Origin: Qipengyuania xiapuensis
GTDB lineage: Bacteria; Pseudomonadota; Alphaproteobacteria; Sphingomonadales; Sphingomonadaceae
NCBI RefSeq assembly: GCF_019711395.1
Contig: NZ_JAIGNL010000001.1
Coordinates: forward strand, 434,001-498,000
Reading direction: 5' to 3'
DNA: 64,000 bases
Part shown: positions 17,915 through 26,656 of the stretch, one piece after another
Layout: every line of letters begins with the position of its first letter
Position numbering within the stretch: position 1 is the first letter of the stretch
Notes under the pieces: generated by a model
The model's input: the letters and a program-made list of their open reading frames with translations, nothing else
Databases searched by the model: none
What the model was told of the DNA's origin: nothing
Position numbers and translations under genes: made by a program

Positions 17915-18742
17915 CTAGCGACTTGGCCGCAGGGTCCGATCCTTATTGCGTAGGTCCGCGACATAGCTCTGGCCGTTTTCGATGCGGGCTATTTCAAAAA
18001 GGCCTGTCGCATCGAACAACGCCGTAAAGTTTCGTACGCCATAATTGCGAGGATCAATCGGTGCTTGCCTTCGCGCTGCAATTCCTGCTGCGGACATGGC
18101 TGCCCAACCGTCTTCGCGAGCTGTTGCTTCGACGGCGCCGCGCAGGATAGTGACTAGCTTTGTGTCCTGCGAAAGAGGCCTGCCTGCAGCTTTCGCATCA
18201 GGCGCGGCTTCCACGCTTGATTCAGCTTGAGCCTTTTTCTTAGGCTTGGCTTTTTGAGCCAGCGGTGCGGCGGGGACGAGCGGTTCGTCTAGGCTTTCAA
18301 TGTAAAGAAACGCTGTGCAGGCGTTGACGAAGGGGGCCGGCGTTTTGCGTTCGCCAAAGCCATATACCTCGAGCCCATTTGCTTTGAGCTGCATCACTAG
18401 CGGTGTGAAATCGGCATCGCTGGACACCAGACAAAATGCGTCAGGCCTCTGCGTATAGAGCAATTCCATTGCGTCGATAACAAGCGCGATGTCGGTAGCA
18501 TTCTTGCCGGTCGAGAAGCTGAACTGCTGGATCGGTCGGATCGCGAAATCGTGCAGCTTCTCTTTCCAGTTCTTCAGGCCAGCGCCGGCCCAATCGCCGT
18601 AAGCCCTCCTGATATTAGCCGTGCCATACTTAGAGAGTTCAGCCAGTATCTCAGCAACTTTATTGTGGGACACATTGTCAGCGTCGATCAGTAGCGCAAT
18701 GCTGCGATCCGACGAGCTGCGCGGCTTATCTTCTGGATCCAT
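17915..18742 (-). CDS. NYN-domain (LabA/DUF88-type) predicted RNase with OST-HTH/LOTUS C-terminus
   Basis: About 275 aa. The NYN (PIN-like) domain shows its metal-binding acids in order: 'IALLIDADNVS', 'GKNATDIALVIDAMELL' and 'FCLVSSDADFTPLV'. After a Lys/Ala-rich linker, the C-terminal ~80 residues ('LVTILRGAVEATAREDG' to 'NFTALFDATGLFEI') look like an OST-HTH/LOTUS RNA-binding domain. ATG 18742 has GAGGAA just upstream and is preferred to the TTG at 18763. NYN proteins are predicted ribonucleases. This one is widespread in bacteria and not specific to defence; its position in the island is suggestive only. Confidence 0.85.
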   Translation of the reverse strand: MDPEDKPRSSSDRSIALLIDADNVSHNKVAEILAELSKYGTANIRRAYGDWAGAGLKNWKEKLHDFAIRPIQQFSFSTGKNATDIALVIDAMELLYTQRPDAFCLVSSDADFTPLVMQLKANGLEVYGFGERKTPAPFVNACTAFLYIESLDEPLVPAAPLAQKAKPKKKAQAESSVEAAPDAKAAGRPLSQDTKLVTILRGAVEATAREDGWAAMSAAGIAARRQAPIDPRNYGVRNFTALFDATGLFEIARIENGQSYVADLRNKDRTLRPSR

Positions 18743-19140
18743 CTGTTCCTCTAAATGTCCCAATAGTTCTATTCGTATTCAATACTACCGGCGCTTGCCA
18801 TCGGCCGCTCGAAAGAACATTCATGCCTTTTGGACTATGCGCCAGCGGCATTCCTCCACAAACCTCTTCAAATTTATGAATTACTCTGAAGAACCTCGCC
18901 CAGATGTGAGAAAATCGAAGTCTGACCGGTTGCTTGGAGCCTGCCAGGTGCACGATCCAACGATCAGGTTTGCCTCAGAAAACTCAACCCGGTCCATTCC
19001 GAAGCCTGTCTCAGGCAACCAAAACTTGAAGTCATGGATACTAAAGGTAAATCTGATTGGGAGTAGGGATATTAGAGCTGTTGGTTTGCGACGAATTGCA
19101 GGCTGACCAGATTCCATGTCACCGGGGGCGATAGCGCATA
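18743..19140. other. Intergenic, nothing recognised
   Basis: About 400 bp between divergent genes. Open frames here are short and lack ribosome sites. It presumably contains the two divergent promoters, but no clear -35/-10 pair stands out. Confidence 0.5.
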
Positions 19141-22100
19141 GTGGGAAGTCTAGCATCCTCGTCGGATGAGGTTACGCGTCTTCTCGAGCGTTGTGTCTCA
19201 GTTGACCTGGAGGTCAATCCAAACACGGCTGAGGTGTTCGCGTTCGCTGCTGTTTGGCACGATGAGCGCCAACCAATTCTGGCAGGAGCAAAGGGCCTTG
19301 CCCAGGCTCTTGATCAGCTCGAAGCACGTCTGGCCGAAGCTCGTCACTGCCTCGGACACAATATCATTCGGCATGACCTGCCGCATATTGCTGCAAATCG
19401 TCCTCACCTTTCCGCACTTGCCGAGGCGCCGATTGATACTTTGTGGCTCAACCCCCTCGCGTTTCCAGAAAACCCGTATCACCATCTAGTGAAACATCAC
19501 CTCGATGGGCGCCTTCAAGCAGGACACATCAACGATCCCGCCAAAGATGCTCGTCTCGTTTTCGAGCTCTTTGAAGATCAACTTGGTGCATTGGGCCGGC
19601 TCAATGAGAAAAATCCGGAGACCGTCCTCGCTTACCATTACCTGACAACTCGCCTCGAGAAGTCCGATGGATTCGACGCTGTCTTCACGTCCACCCGCGG
19701 TGAGCCGCCGCCGAGCCAGGACCAGGCCAAGGCCGCGGTCCAAAAGATTCTGGACAGACAAGCGTGCCGCGGGGCAATTGATATTCTTGTCGACACGATC
19801 TCGAGCCCGCGGAACGGCTGGCCAACGGCTTATGCAGTTTCATGGGTCACAGTGGCGGGTGGCAATTCAGTGATGCCGCCCTGGGTGCGGGCCCAGTTTC
19901 CCGAAGCATCCGACATTGTGAAAAGTCTGCGGGATACTGATTGCAGGTCTCCGGATTGCGAGTGGTGTCGAAAAATGAACGATCCTCGCGAAGCTTTGCG
20001 GCGATGGTTTGGATTTGAGGGATTTCGTAAGAAGCCCGCGGACAAGGATGGACGCCCACTGCAGGAGCGTATCGTCGAAGAAGCGATGCTAGGAGAGAGC
20101 ATCCTCGGCATTCTTCCGACAGGAACCGGAAAGTCCGTCTGCTACCAGATTCCCGCACTTTCGAAGTTCGAGAAAGTCGGCGCCCTAAGCGTAGTCATTT
20201 CTCCTCTGGTAGCTCTTATGAACGACCAAGTGCAGGGCATGGTGCGGCAGGGCATCTCTTCGGCTGTCACCGTCAATGGCATGTTGTCACTTCCAGAGCG
20301 GCAACACGTGCTCGATCAAGTCCGGCTGGGCGATGCAAGCATCCTTCTCATTTCACCAGAGCAGCTGCGAAGTGTGGGTGTTCGGTCGGTTCTCAAGCAG
20401 CGTGATGTAGGTTTGTGGGTGCTCGATGAGGCGCACTGTGTATCGAAATGGGGCCACGATTTCCGGCCGGATTACCGCTATATCGGCCGGTTCATAAAAG
20501 AGTTCTCAGGCGACCGAGATCCAGCCCCCGTACTCTGTTTGACAGCTACGGCGAAGCCAGAGGTTGTCGCTGACATCAAAGCGCACTTCCAGGAAAAGCT
20601 TCAGTTTGATCTGCAGCTTCTCGATGGCGGCGCTGTGCGGACCAATCTTGAATTCGAGGTGCGCTCGACAAAACCTAGCACCAAGCTCAGCGATATACTT
20701 GAAGTCATCCAGGCTAAGTTGCCGGCCGAGGGCGCCTCAGGCGCTGTAATTTACTGCTCATCGCGCAAGCAGACCGAGACGGTCGCCGACTTTCTCAAGC
20801 AGCAAAAGATTGAAGCCGATTTCTTTCACGCAGGCCTTACGCCTGATCAAAAAAAGGAGGTGCAGGAGCGCTTCCGCGTCGGTGAATTGCGTGTCATCGC
20901 AGCGACCAATGCATTTGGCATGGGCATTGACAAGCCCGATATCCGGCTGGTGGTCCATGGTGACATTCCAGGCTCTTTAGAGAATTACTTGCAGGAAGCT
21001 GGCCGAGCTGGTCGCGATCGGGAACACGCAAGCTGTGTGCTCCTCTTCTCCGAAGATGATGTAGAGCGGCAGTTCACCCTTTCTGCCCGCTCAAGGCTTG
21101 CCCGTCATGAGATCGGAGCCATTCTCAAAGCACTTCGGCGGCTGGATGATAAGACCACCAAGTCCGGAAATGTAGTCGCGACGTCGGGAGAGATTGTTCG
21201 GGCTGAGCAGGACCACGAGTTTGAGCGTGATCGGCTGACCGACGATACTCGCGTAAAAACAGCTGTGGCCTGGCTTGAGGAAGGGAAATTGCTCGCTCGC
21301 GAGGAAAACCGTGTCCAGGTTTTTCCTTCCTCACTCTCCGTGAAGACATTGGCTGAGGCAAAAGAGATCCTCGACAAGACCGATCTCTCCCTCAAGCGTC
21401 GCAATGAGCTCATTGCGATTGTCCGCCACCTTATGAATGCTGAGCCTGATGAAGGCATTTCAACTGACGAGCTCACGGGAGCAAGTGGCCTGAGCAATGG
21501 CGCATTGCCGAAGGCCATGCACGACCTTGAGACCCTAGGAATTGCCAAGAACGACCTCGCCCTGACTGTCTTCGTACACGTAGGGGTCGAGCGGCAATCC
21601 ACTGAGCGGCTGGAGCGGGCTGCAGAGCTTGAAGCAGCGCTAATTGCGGTTCTTCAAGAGGCCGAGCCAGATGCCGAAGGAGAAGGCGCGTTCCCTCTTC
21701 AGCTTAGCCAAGTTTGTCAGAAACTTCACGATGAGGGGTTTGAGAAGGCTCGACCTGATATCATCGAAAGAATGCTTGTCGGACTGTCTCATGACGGTCG
21801 CGACCAGGATGGAGGCAAAGGCAACCTCCACATTCGAAAGTTCTCTCGCGATACTCTCTTCATCAAGTTGCAACGCACTTGGGACGTCACAGCTCGTAGC
21901 GCTCGCATTCGTAGGGACGGCGCAGCTAACCTATTGCAGCACCTTGTAGGGAAGGTGCCGAAAGGCAGGCGAGGCAAGGACCTGCAGGTCGAGACGACAG
22001 CAGGCGAGCTCATGTCGACGCTTACGGGAGACGCTTACCTCAAGTTCGACGTGAAGAACTTCGTGAAGCTATTCAATCGCTCCCTCATGTGGCTCCACGA

Positions 22101-24261
22101 GCAAGAAATCCTCGTACTCGGCAAGGGGCTGAGCGTTTTCCGACCAGCGATGACAATCCATCTGGCGCCAAGTGGGGGGAAGTTTACGCAGCAACATTTT
22201 ACACCTTTGGAGGAGCATTACCGGGAACAGACTATCCAGACGCACGTGATGGCGGCCTATGCGCACAAGGGCCTGCTCTCCATGCATAAGGCGATGAGGC
22301 TGTCTGAAGACTACTTCGTTCTAGACCAGGAGAAGTTTCTGGACCGCTGGCTACCTGGCGAGAGGACTGCCATTCGGAGGCAGACAACGCCTACATCTTG
22401 GCAGGCAATCGTAGATGATCTGAACAACCCTATTCAGCAAAAGATTGTCAGCGATGACCGAGAAAAAACCAATGTTCTGGTCCTGGCGGGACCAGGTTCC
22501 GGTAAGACGCGGACACTAGTGCACCGCATCGCCTACCTCGTGAGGGTAAGGCGAGAAGACCCTAACGGCATTCTGGTACTGAGCTACAATCGTCATGCAG
22601 TAACTGAGATACGATCTCGATTGCGTCAGCTCATTGGCGAAGATGCACACGGCATCACTGTTTCGACATGCCATGCCCTGGCTATGCGACTGGTGGGTAC
22701 GAGCTTCGTGGGTGCGTCAGCCGACAGCTTTGATTTCGACAATGTCATTCGCGAAGCTGTCACGCAGCTTCAGGGTGAAGGGTTGAGCAAAAGAGAGGCT
22801 GAAGCGCAGCGCGAAGCCTTAATGCAGGGTTATCGCTGGATTTTGGTCGATGAGTATCAGGATATCGGACCAGAAGAGTATGATCTGATCTCCGCTGTGG
22901 CGGGCCGTTCACAAGAAGACACCGATCAGAAGCTCAGTCTCTTTGCAGTCGGCGACGATGATCAGAACATCTACGCTTTTGGCGGGGCCTCTGTTGACTT
23001 CATTCGCCGGTTTGAAGCCGAGTATGATGCAAAGCCATCTTACTTGATCGAGAATTATCGCTCCACGCCAAACATTATTGCAGCGGCCAATTCGGTAATT
23101 GCACCTGCTGTGCAGCGCATGAAAATTGGTCATGACATTACGGTCGATCGTCAAAGGGTCAGGGGCCCCAAGGGCGGGGCCATGCAGACCATCGACCCTG
23201 TTGCGCACGGCCGTGTTCAGATCCTCAAAACGGCCGGGGGTGACATCGCAAATGCGATCGCTGCAGTTGATGAGCTGGTACGAATCTCCGACCTAGATCC
23301 GGATTGGGATTGGTCGAAAACAGCGATCATCGCGCGCAACTGGAAGCAATTGGAGCCGGTGCGGAGTTACGCGGAAAAGCTCGGCATCCCGGTGGAACTT
23401 GCCAATGAGAACCTGCCGAGCATCTGGCGTCTGCGTGAGACACAGGCCTTGGTGGAAGCCTGTCGACGCCATCCCGATAGCCTGCTGACCGCAAGCGAAA
23501 TCGAGGGGTTTCTTCACGATCTTCCCGCCAGCCGTTGGTCGGACCTTCTTGCCAAGGGTATCGCAGACCTGCGGCGAGAAATTGGGCAAAGCAGGATCGC
23601 GTTTCCTGATCTCCTCGAATGGATTGCAGAGTGGTGTCGGGATGCTCGCATCCAACAGCATGGTGTCCTGCTTATGACCGCGCACAGGGCGAAAGGTCTT
23701 GAGTTCAACGATGTCGTTATCCTCGATGGCGACTGGCAGGGATTGTCCAAGGGCGAAGACCCGGATGCCCCGCGGCGCCTTTTCTACGTGGCGATGACTC
23801 GGGCAAAGCGGTCCCTTGCGGTCCTTACAGACGGCTCACATCCCTACCTGCGACACGAGAGGGAAGAGGTGCTGGTTCGCGATGTCGCCCAAAATCCGCA
23901 AACCCAACTTATAGACCAGCATCGGTATGACCCGCCCAATATGGAGCTGGTAGATCTCTCCTATGCAGGTCGCTTGTACAGCGGGAATAATGCTCTTCAA
24001 GCGATCAAAGCTGCGAGGATCGGTGACCCCGTAAAATTGTCACGTGGTGAGAAGGCCTGGATGATCCACAACGCGGCAGGGCAAGTCATCGGGCGGATGG
24101 CTTACTCATTTCATCCACCTAAAGGTTGGAAGGTCGAGAAGGCCACGGTTGGGGCAATCATTCAGTGGCGGAAGTCTGACAACCAGGAAGAGTATCGCGA
24201 ATACATTAAGCGCGAACAATGGGAGACGATCCTGCCTGACATCACCTATGCCCCAGCCTAG
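19141..24261 (+). CDS. Three-enzyme fusion: DEDD exonuclease, RecQ helicase, UvrD/Rep helicase
   Basis: 1706 aa. Residues ~18-150 form a DnaQ-like 3'-5' exonuclease: D22 and E24 ('VDLEV'), D79 ('GHNIIRHDLPHI') and D136 ('NDPAKDARL'). The His usual for DEDDh enzymes is replaced by N131. Residues ~300-680 form a RecQ-type SF2 helicase: Walker A 'ILPTGTGKSVCYQ', 'VLDEAHCVSKWGHDF' and 'NYLQEAGRAGRD'. Residues ~1100-1560 form a UvrD-type SF1 helicase: 'LAGPGSGKTRTLVHR', 'LVDEYQDIGPEE', 'VGDDDQNIYAF' and 'FYVAMTRAKRSLAVL'. A CysCys-containing segment (~265-285) precedes the RecQ part. The start is GTG. Predicted to unwind and degrade DNA; probably defence-related by context. Confidence 0.88.
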   Translation: MGSLASSSDEVTRLLERCVSVDLEVNPNTAEVFAFAAVWHDERQPILAGAKGLAQALDQLEARLAEARHCLGHNIIRHDLPHIAANRPHLSALAEAPIDTLWLNPLAFPENPYHHLVKHHLDGRLQAGHINDPAKDARLVFELFEDQLGALGRLNEKNPETVLAYHYLTTRLEKSDGFDAVFTSTRGEPPPSQDQAKAAVQKILDRQACRGAIDILVDTISSPRNGWPTAYAVSWVTVAGGNSVMPPWVRAQFPEASDIVKSLRDTDCRSPDCEWCRKMNDPREALRRWFGFEGFRKKPADKDGRPLQERIVEEAMLGESILGILPTGTGKSVCYQIPALSKFEKVGALSVVISPLVALMNDQVQGMVRQGISSAVTVNGMLSLPERQHVLDQVRLGDASILLISPEQLRSVGVRSVLKQRDVGLWVLDEAHCVSKWGHDFRPDYRYIGRFIKEFSGDRDPAPVLCLTATAKPEVVADIKAHFQEKLQFDLQLLDGGAVRTNLEFEVRSTKPSTKLSDILEVIQAKLPAEGASGAVIYCSSRKQTETVADFLKQQKIEADFFHAGLTPDQKKEVQERFRVGELRVIAATNAFGMGIDKPDIRLVVHGDIPGSLENYLQEAGRAGRDREHASCVLLFSEDDVERQFTLSARSRLARHEIGAILKALRRLDDKTTKSGNVVATSGEIVRAEQDHEFERDRLTDDTRVKTAVAWLEEGKLLAREENRVQVFPSSLSVKTLAEAKEILDKTDLSLKRRNELIAIVRHLMNAEPDEGISTDELTGASGLSNGALPKAMHDLETLGIAKNDLALTVFVHVGVERQSTERLERAAELEAALIAVLQEAEPDAEGEGAFPLQLSQVCQKLHDEGFEKARPDIIERMLVGLSHDGRDQDGGKGNLHIRKFSRDTLFIKLQRTWDVTARSARIRRDGAANLLQHLVGKVPKGRRGKDLQVETTAGELMSTLTGDAYLKFDVKNFVKLFNRSLMWLHEQEILVLGKGLSVFRPAMTIHLAPSGGKFTQQHFTPLEEHYREQTIQTHVMAAYAHKGLLSMHKAMRLSEDYFVLDQEKFLDRWLPGERTAIRRQTTPTSWQAIVDDLNNPIQQKIVSDDREKTNVLVLAGPGSGKTRTLVHRIAYLVRVRREDPNGILVLSYNRHAVTEIRSRLRQLIGEDAHGITVSTCHALAMRLVGTSFVGASADSFDFDNVIREAVTQLQGEGLSKREAEAQREALMQGYRWILVDEYQDIGPEEYDLISAVAGRSQEDTDQKLSLFAVGDDDQNIYAFGGASVDFIRRFEAEYDAKPSYLIENYRSTPNIIAAANSVIAPAVQRMKIGHDITVDRQRVRGPKGGAMQTIDPVAHGRVQILKTAGGDIANAIAAVDELVRISDLDPDWDWSKTAIIARNWKQLEPVRSYAEKLGIPVELANENLPSIWRLRETQALVEACRRHPDSLLTASEIEGFLHDLPASRWSDLLAKGIADLRREIGQSRIAFPDLLEWIAEWCRDARIQQHGVLLMTAHRAKGLEFNDVVILDGDWQGLSKGEDPDAPRRLFYVAMTRAKRSLAVLTDGSHPYLRHEREEVLVRDVAQNPQTQLIDQHRYDPPNMELVDLSYAGRLYSGNNALQAIKAARIGDPVKLSRGEKAWMIHNAAGQVIGRMAYSFHPPKGWKVEKATVGAIIQWRKSDNQEEYREYIKREQWETILPDITYAPA

Positions 24262-24283
24262 GTCCTTCGCTCTTCGGCCGTTA

Positions 24284-25285
24284 TCAAAGAAGAATGATCT
24301 TGGCGCGCGCGCCCTCGCCAGCGATCGTGAAATGTCGAACTTCGATCCCAATATCTCGCGTCGCTTCCAGGCAGTCCACTGGCAATGCAGGCTCTTTGGG
24401 GATTACTAGTACACGGCGTCCCTCTGCCTCTCTCCCATGGGTCATGAGCTGACCAATCGCGGTGTAGAAGGATTGCCGATCCGCTGTGGTCTTCACTTCG
24501 AAGACCTCTGTCCTACGACCGTCTTCGGTTACGAAGAGATCCACCAGTATGTCCCTCGATACCGTTTGGCCGCTCTTCAGCTGAGCGTCGATCTGTTCTT
24601 TCAAGGCGTCGACGACCATGCCGTGATAAGTGAAGTAGTCGAACTCGCTTTTGCGCTTCCCCTTCTTGCGGCCGGAAAATTCAGAAACGAATTCCGTTGC
24701 TGGTGGAGGTGTTTGGGAAGGGCCGGCAGCTAGCTCCTCGCGGTTCTCTTTAAACTGTTCAACTTTTTGAGCGAACCTCCAAATCAAAGCAGGCAGTGAA
24801 TGGTCATTCACGTTCCCGATCATCATAGCTGAGCGCGTTCTTTTTTCGCTGTGTGCGAGGTAGAGTGGATCGGAAACGAAACCGAGGAATGCGGCCTTAC
24901 CGACCCCTTCTCGACCTCCGCCAATTCCGCCATCATGCATGAGGTAGATTTCGCCCGTATTCGAATCTTGGGCGAAGAACCCGGCTACTCGGCCATCCTC
25001 GCCCTCAACTGGCATGTTGATTTCGACGATAATCTGCTGAGATGGTGCGTCAGGCCTGAACGAGCCAAAGCTATTCCAATAGCGAGCGATTGGGACGTCC
25101 GTCCTTGGCGGGGAGAAGGCACAGTAAAGCTCGTTCTCACCCGCGGCGAACACCTCGTGATTTTCGTTGCCGCCCGGATAACCGATGTTCCGTATGCCAC
25201 GCGACGGCAAAACGGCCGTCAATGTGGCCTTGAGACGTTTGTGCGCCTCTTTGATCTCACCACGCTTTTCAAGAATTTGTAGCAA
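24284..25285 (-). CDS. Predicted PD-(D/E)XK nuclease-like protein
   Basis: 333 aa with no firm family. Residues ~240-285 read 'DILVDLFVTEDGRRTEVFEVK' followed by 'FYTAIGQLMTHG'. This is the Asp-strand-ExK-helix-Q arrangement of PD-(D/E)XK nucleases that bind DNA as type II/IV restriction enzymes do. The N-terminal ~190 residues are an uncharacterised domain rich in Gly loops ('HDGGIGGGREGVG'). The start appears to be TTG preceded by GGGGGAAAGG. It ends only 22 bp from the stop of the exonuclease/RecQ/UvrD gene, tail to tail. Confidence 0.6.
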   Translation of the reverse strand: MLQILEKRGEIKEAHKRLKATLTAVLPSRGIRNIGYPGGNENHEVFAAGENELYCAFSPPRTDVPIARYWNSFGSFRPDAPSQQIIVEINMPVEGEDGRVAGFFAQDSNTGEIYLMHDGGIGGGREGVGKAAFLGFVSDPLYLAHSEKRTRSAMMIGNVNDHSLPALIWRFAQKVEQFKENREELAAGPSQTPPPATEFVSEFSGRKKGKRKSEFDYFTYHGMVVDALKEQIDAQLKSGQTVSRDILVDLFVTEDGRRTEVFEVKTTADRQSFYTAIGQLMTHGREAEGRRVLVIPKEPALPVDCLEATRDIGIEVRHFTIAGEGARAKIILL

Positions 25286-25371
25286 TTGCCTTTCCCCCTA
25301 AGACTCTGCTTGCCCTATGTTTTTCCATAAGATTGCGCAATGCAGTAGCTCTAAGAGCCAGAGGAAACTTC

Positions 25372-25590
25372 ATGAAAACGATCGAAAGCGGTGCGATATG
25401 TGAGGCGTGTGGGACATGGAATGCGATTCAATATGACGTTGCCCAAGGGCCGCACGTCGGAGCGAATGATCGTGAGACCGAGAGTTGTTACAATTGCTCG
25501 GCGCGGATCGCGAAAGCCGACTGTGTAGCAATTTGGGTCGGTCCCTCCCACGATGAGATCGCCAAACAGCGTGGTGCCAACCTCAATTAA
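25372..25590 (+). CDS. Small zinc-ribbon-like protein
   Basis: A 72-aa protein. Two CxxC pairs ('CEACGTW' and 'CYNCSAR') about 30 residues apart suggest a single zinc ribbon. ATG 25372 was chosen because GAGGAAACTT precedes it. It is divergent from the nuclease-like gene and overlaps the stop of the next, leftward gene by four bases. Function unknown. Confidence 0.6.
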   Translation: MKTIESGAICEACGTWNAIQYDVAQGPHVGANDRETESCYNCSARIAKADCVAIWVGPSHDEIAKQRGANLN

Positions 25591-25865
25591 CTCAACTCAT
25601 CGCGCTCTTGCAGCACGGCCATGACCGCTTGAAGACCTCTCTCTTTGCGCCCCTTGGCTTCACCGTCCACGTGAATGCGACCATTTCGCGGATAGTAGCT
25701 CACCGCACTCGAGAGCTTCAATTGGTAGGCATTATTATCGGGTCGTCTGACGTCGGAGAGGTGGAGTAGAAAGAAGTCGATAGCCTCCCTCATGGCCGGG
25801 TCGTCCCCGTCGCGATGATCAGCAAAAGGGAGTTTGAGGAAATTGCGCTCGGCACGGGTCGTCAT
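25587..25865 (-). CDS. Small hypothetical protein at the end of the leftward operon
   Basis: 92 aa, unrecognised. It is rich in charged residues with one predicted helix ('MREAIDFFLLHL') and a strand pair ('LKLSSAVSYYPRNGRIHV'). The ATG follows TGGAGAAGCTCT. It begins 68 bp after the EEP nuclease gene on the same strand, so it is probably the last gene of that transcript. Confidence 0.55.
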   Translation of the reverse strand: MTTRAERNFLKLPFADHRDGDDPAMREAIDFFLLHLSDVRRPDNNAYQLKLSSAVSYYPRNGRIHVDGEAKGRKERGLQAVMAVLQERDELS

Positions 25866-25933
25866 AGAGCTTCTCCAGTTAGAATTGAGAGAAGCGATAT
25901 AAATTCCGAGGGCCAGAGCCTCTTAGGGTGGGG

Positions 25934-26656
25934 CTACGAAACTTTGGCCAACTCTACGATGATTCCGAAATGATCGGATAGTTTGAGTCCGTCGATTTGA
26001 TCGGGAACGGCGCGCGGTGCACCAGCGGAAAGTTCTGGCGAGACAGCGATGTGATCAATCGCTTGTCGACCTTCGAATTCGAAGCCACGGGTAACAATGC
26101 TTAACGCTTCGAAGGCCTTCTCGAGCTTTTGGTATACCTGTTCTGGTTGGCGTCTGCGCGGAAGCCTTTGATTGAAGTCGCCGGCGACAATCACCGGGCA
26201 GTTTGCGCATTCTCTGAGCACTGACAGGAGCCCCTCTAAGTAGGCTTCGTGATCCTGCCATCGTTCGCGATCGCACCTTCCGGTCCGTACATGCGCGTCG
26301 GCCCACGGAATACAGATGCCCATCACTTGCAACTCGCCAGCCGGAGTTTGAGTTCTTCCTTGAATGAACCGCCCGCTAGGCAAGCTCGAATGGCCAACAT
26401 CGTCATGCCAAAACCAAGGCGTTTTAGAGCCAATCAAGACTTTGCGGCGGTCTGCCTTGAGCGGGTATCCATAGTCGTCGCGGCTTGAGACTACGTGATA
26501 GCCGGATGGAAAGTTACTTGCATGTGCCTCAGTCAGGCAAAGGATATCGGCATCCATCGCAGCCATCATACCGGTGATCCTTTTCCCTCGCCGGCTGGTA
26601 GGCACAGCCCATTCTAAGTTCCATGTTGCGATCTTGGCGCTCGTATTGTCGCTCAT
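25934..26656 (-). CDS. Endonuclease/exonuclease/phosphatase (EEP) family protein
   Basis: 240 aa. Signature motifs of the metal-dependent EEP fold appear in order: 'IATWNLEWAV' (Asn ligand), 'LCLTEAH' (Glu ligand), 'IVAGDFNQRLP' (catalytic Asp-Asn) and 'LKLSDHFGIIVEL' (Asp-His). All catalytic residues are present, so it should be an active phosphoesterase or nuclease; the substrate may be DNA, RNA or a nucleotide. Its start overlaps the DUF2779 stop (ATGA), so the two are translated together. Confidence 0.85.
   Translation of the reverse strand: MSDNTSAKIATWNLEWAVPTSRRGKRITGMMAAMDADILCLTEAHASNFPSGYHVVSSRDDYGYPLKADRRKVLIGSKTPWFWHDDVGHSSLPSGRFIQGRTQTPAGELQVMGICIPWADAHVRTGRCDRERWQDHEAYLEGLLSVLRECANCPVIVAGDFNQRLPRRRQPEQVYQKLEKAFEALSIVTRGFEFEGRQAIDHIAVSPELSAGAPRAVPDQIDGLKLSDHFGIIVELAKVS

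Noticed and set aside
18821-19106. Open frame on the + strand before the exonuclease/RecQ/UvrD gene
   Set aside because: No ribosome site, no domain, and composition unlike the neighbouring genes; treated as intergenic.
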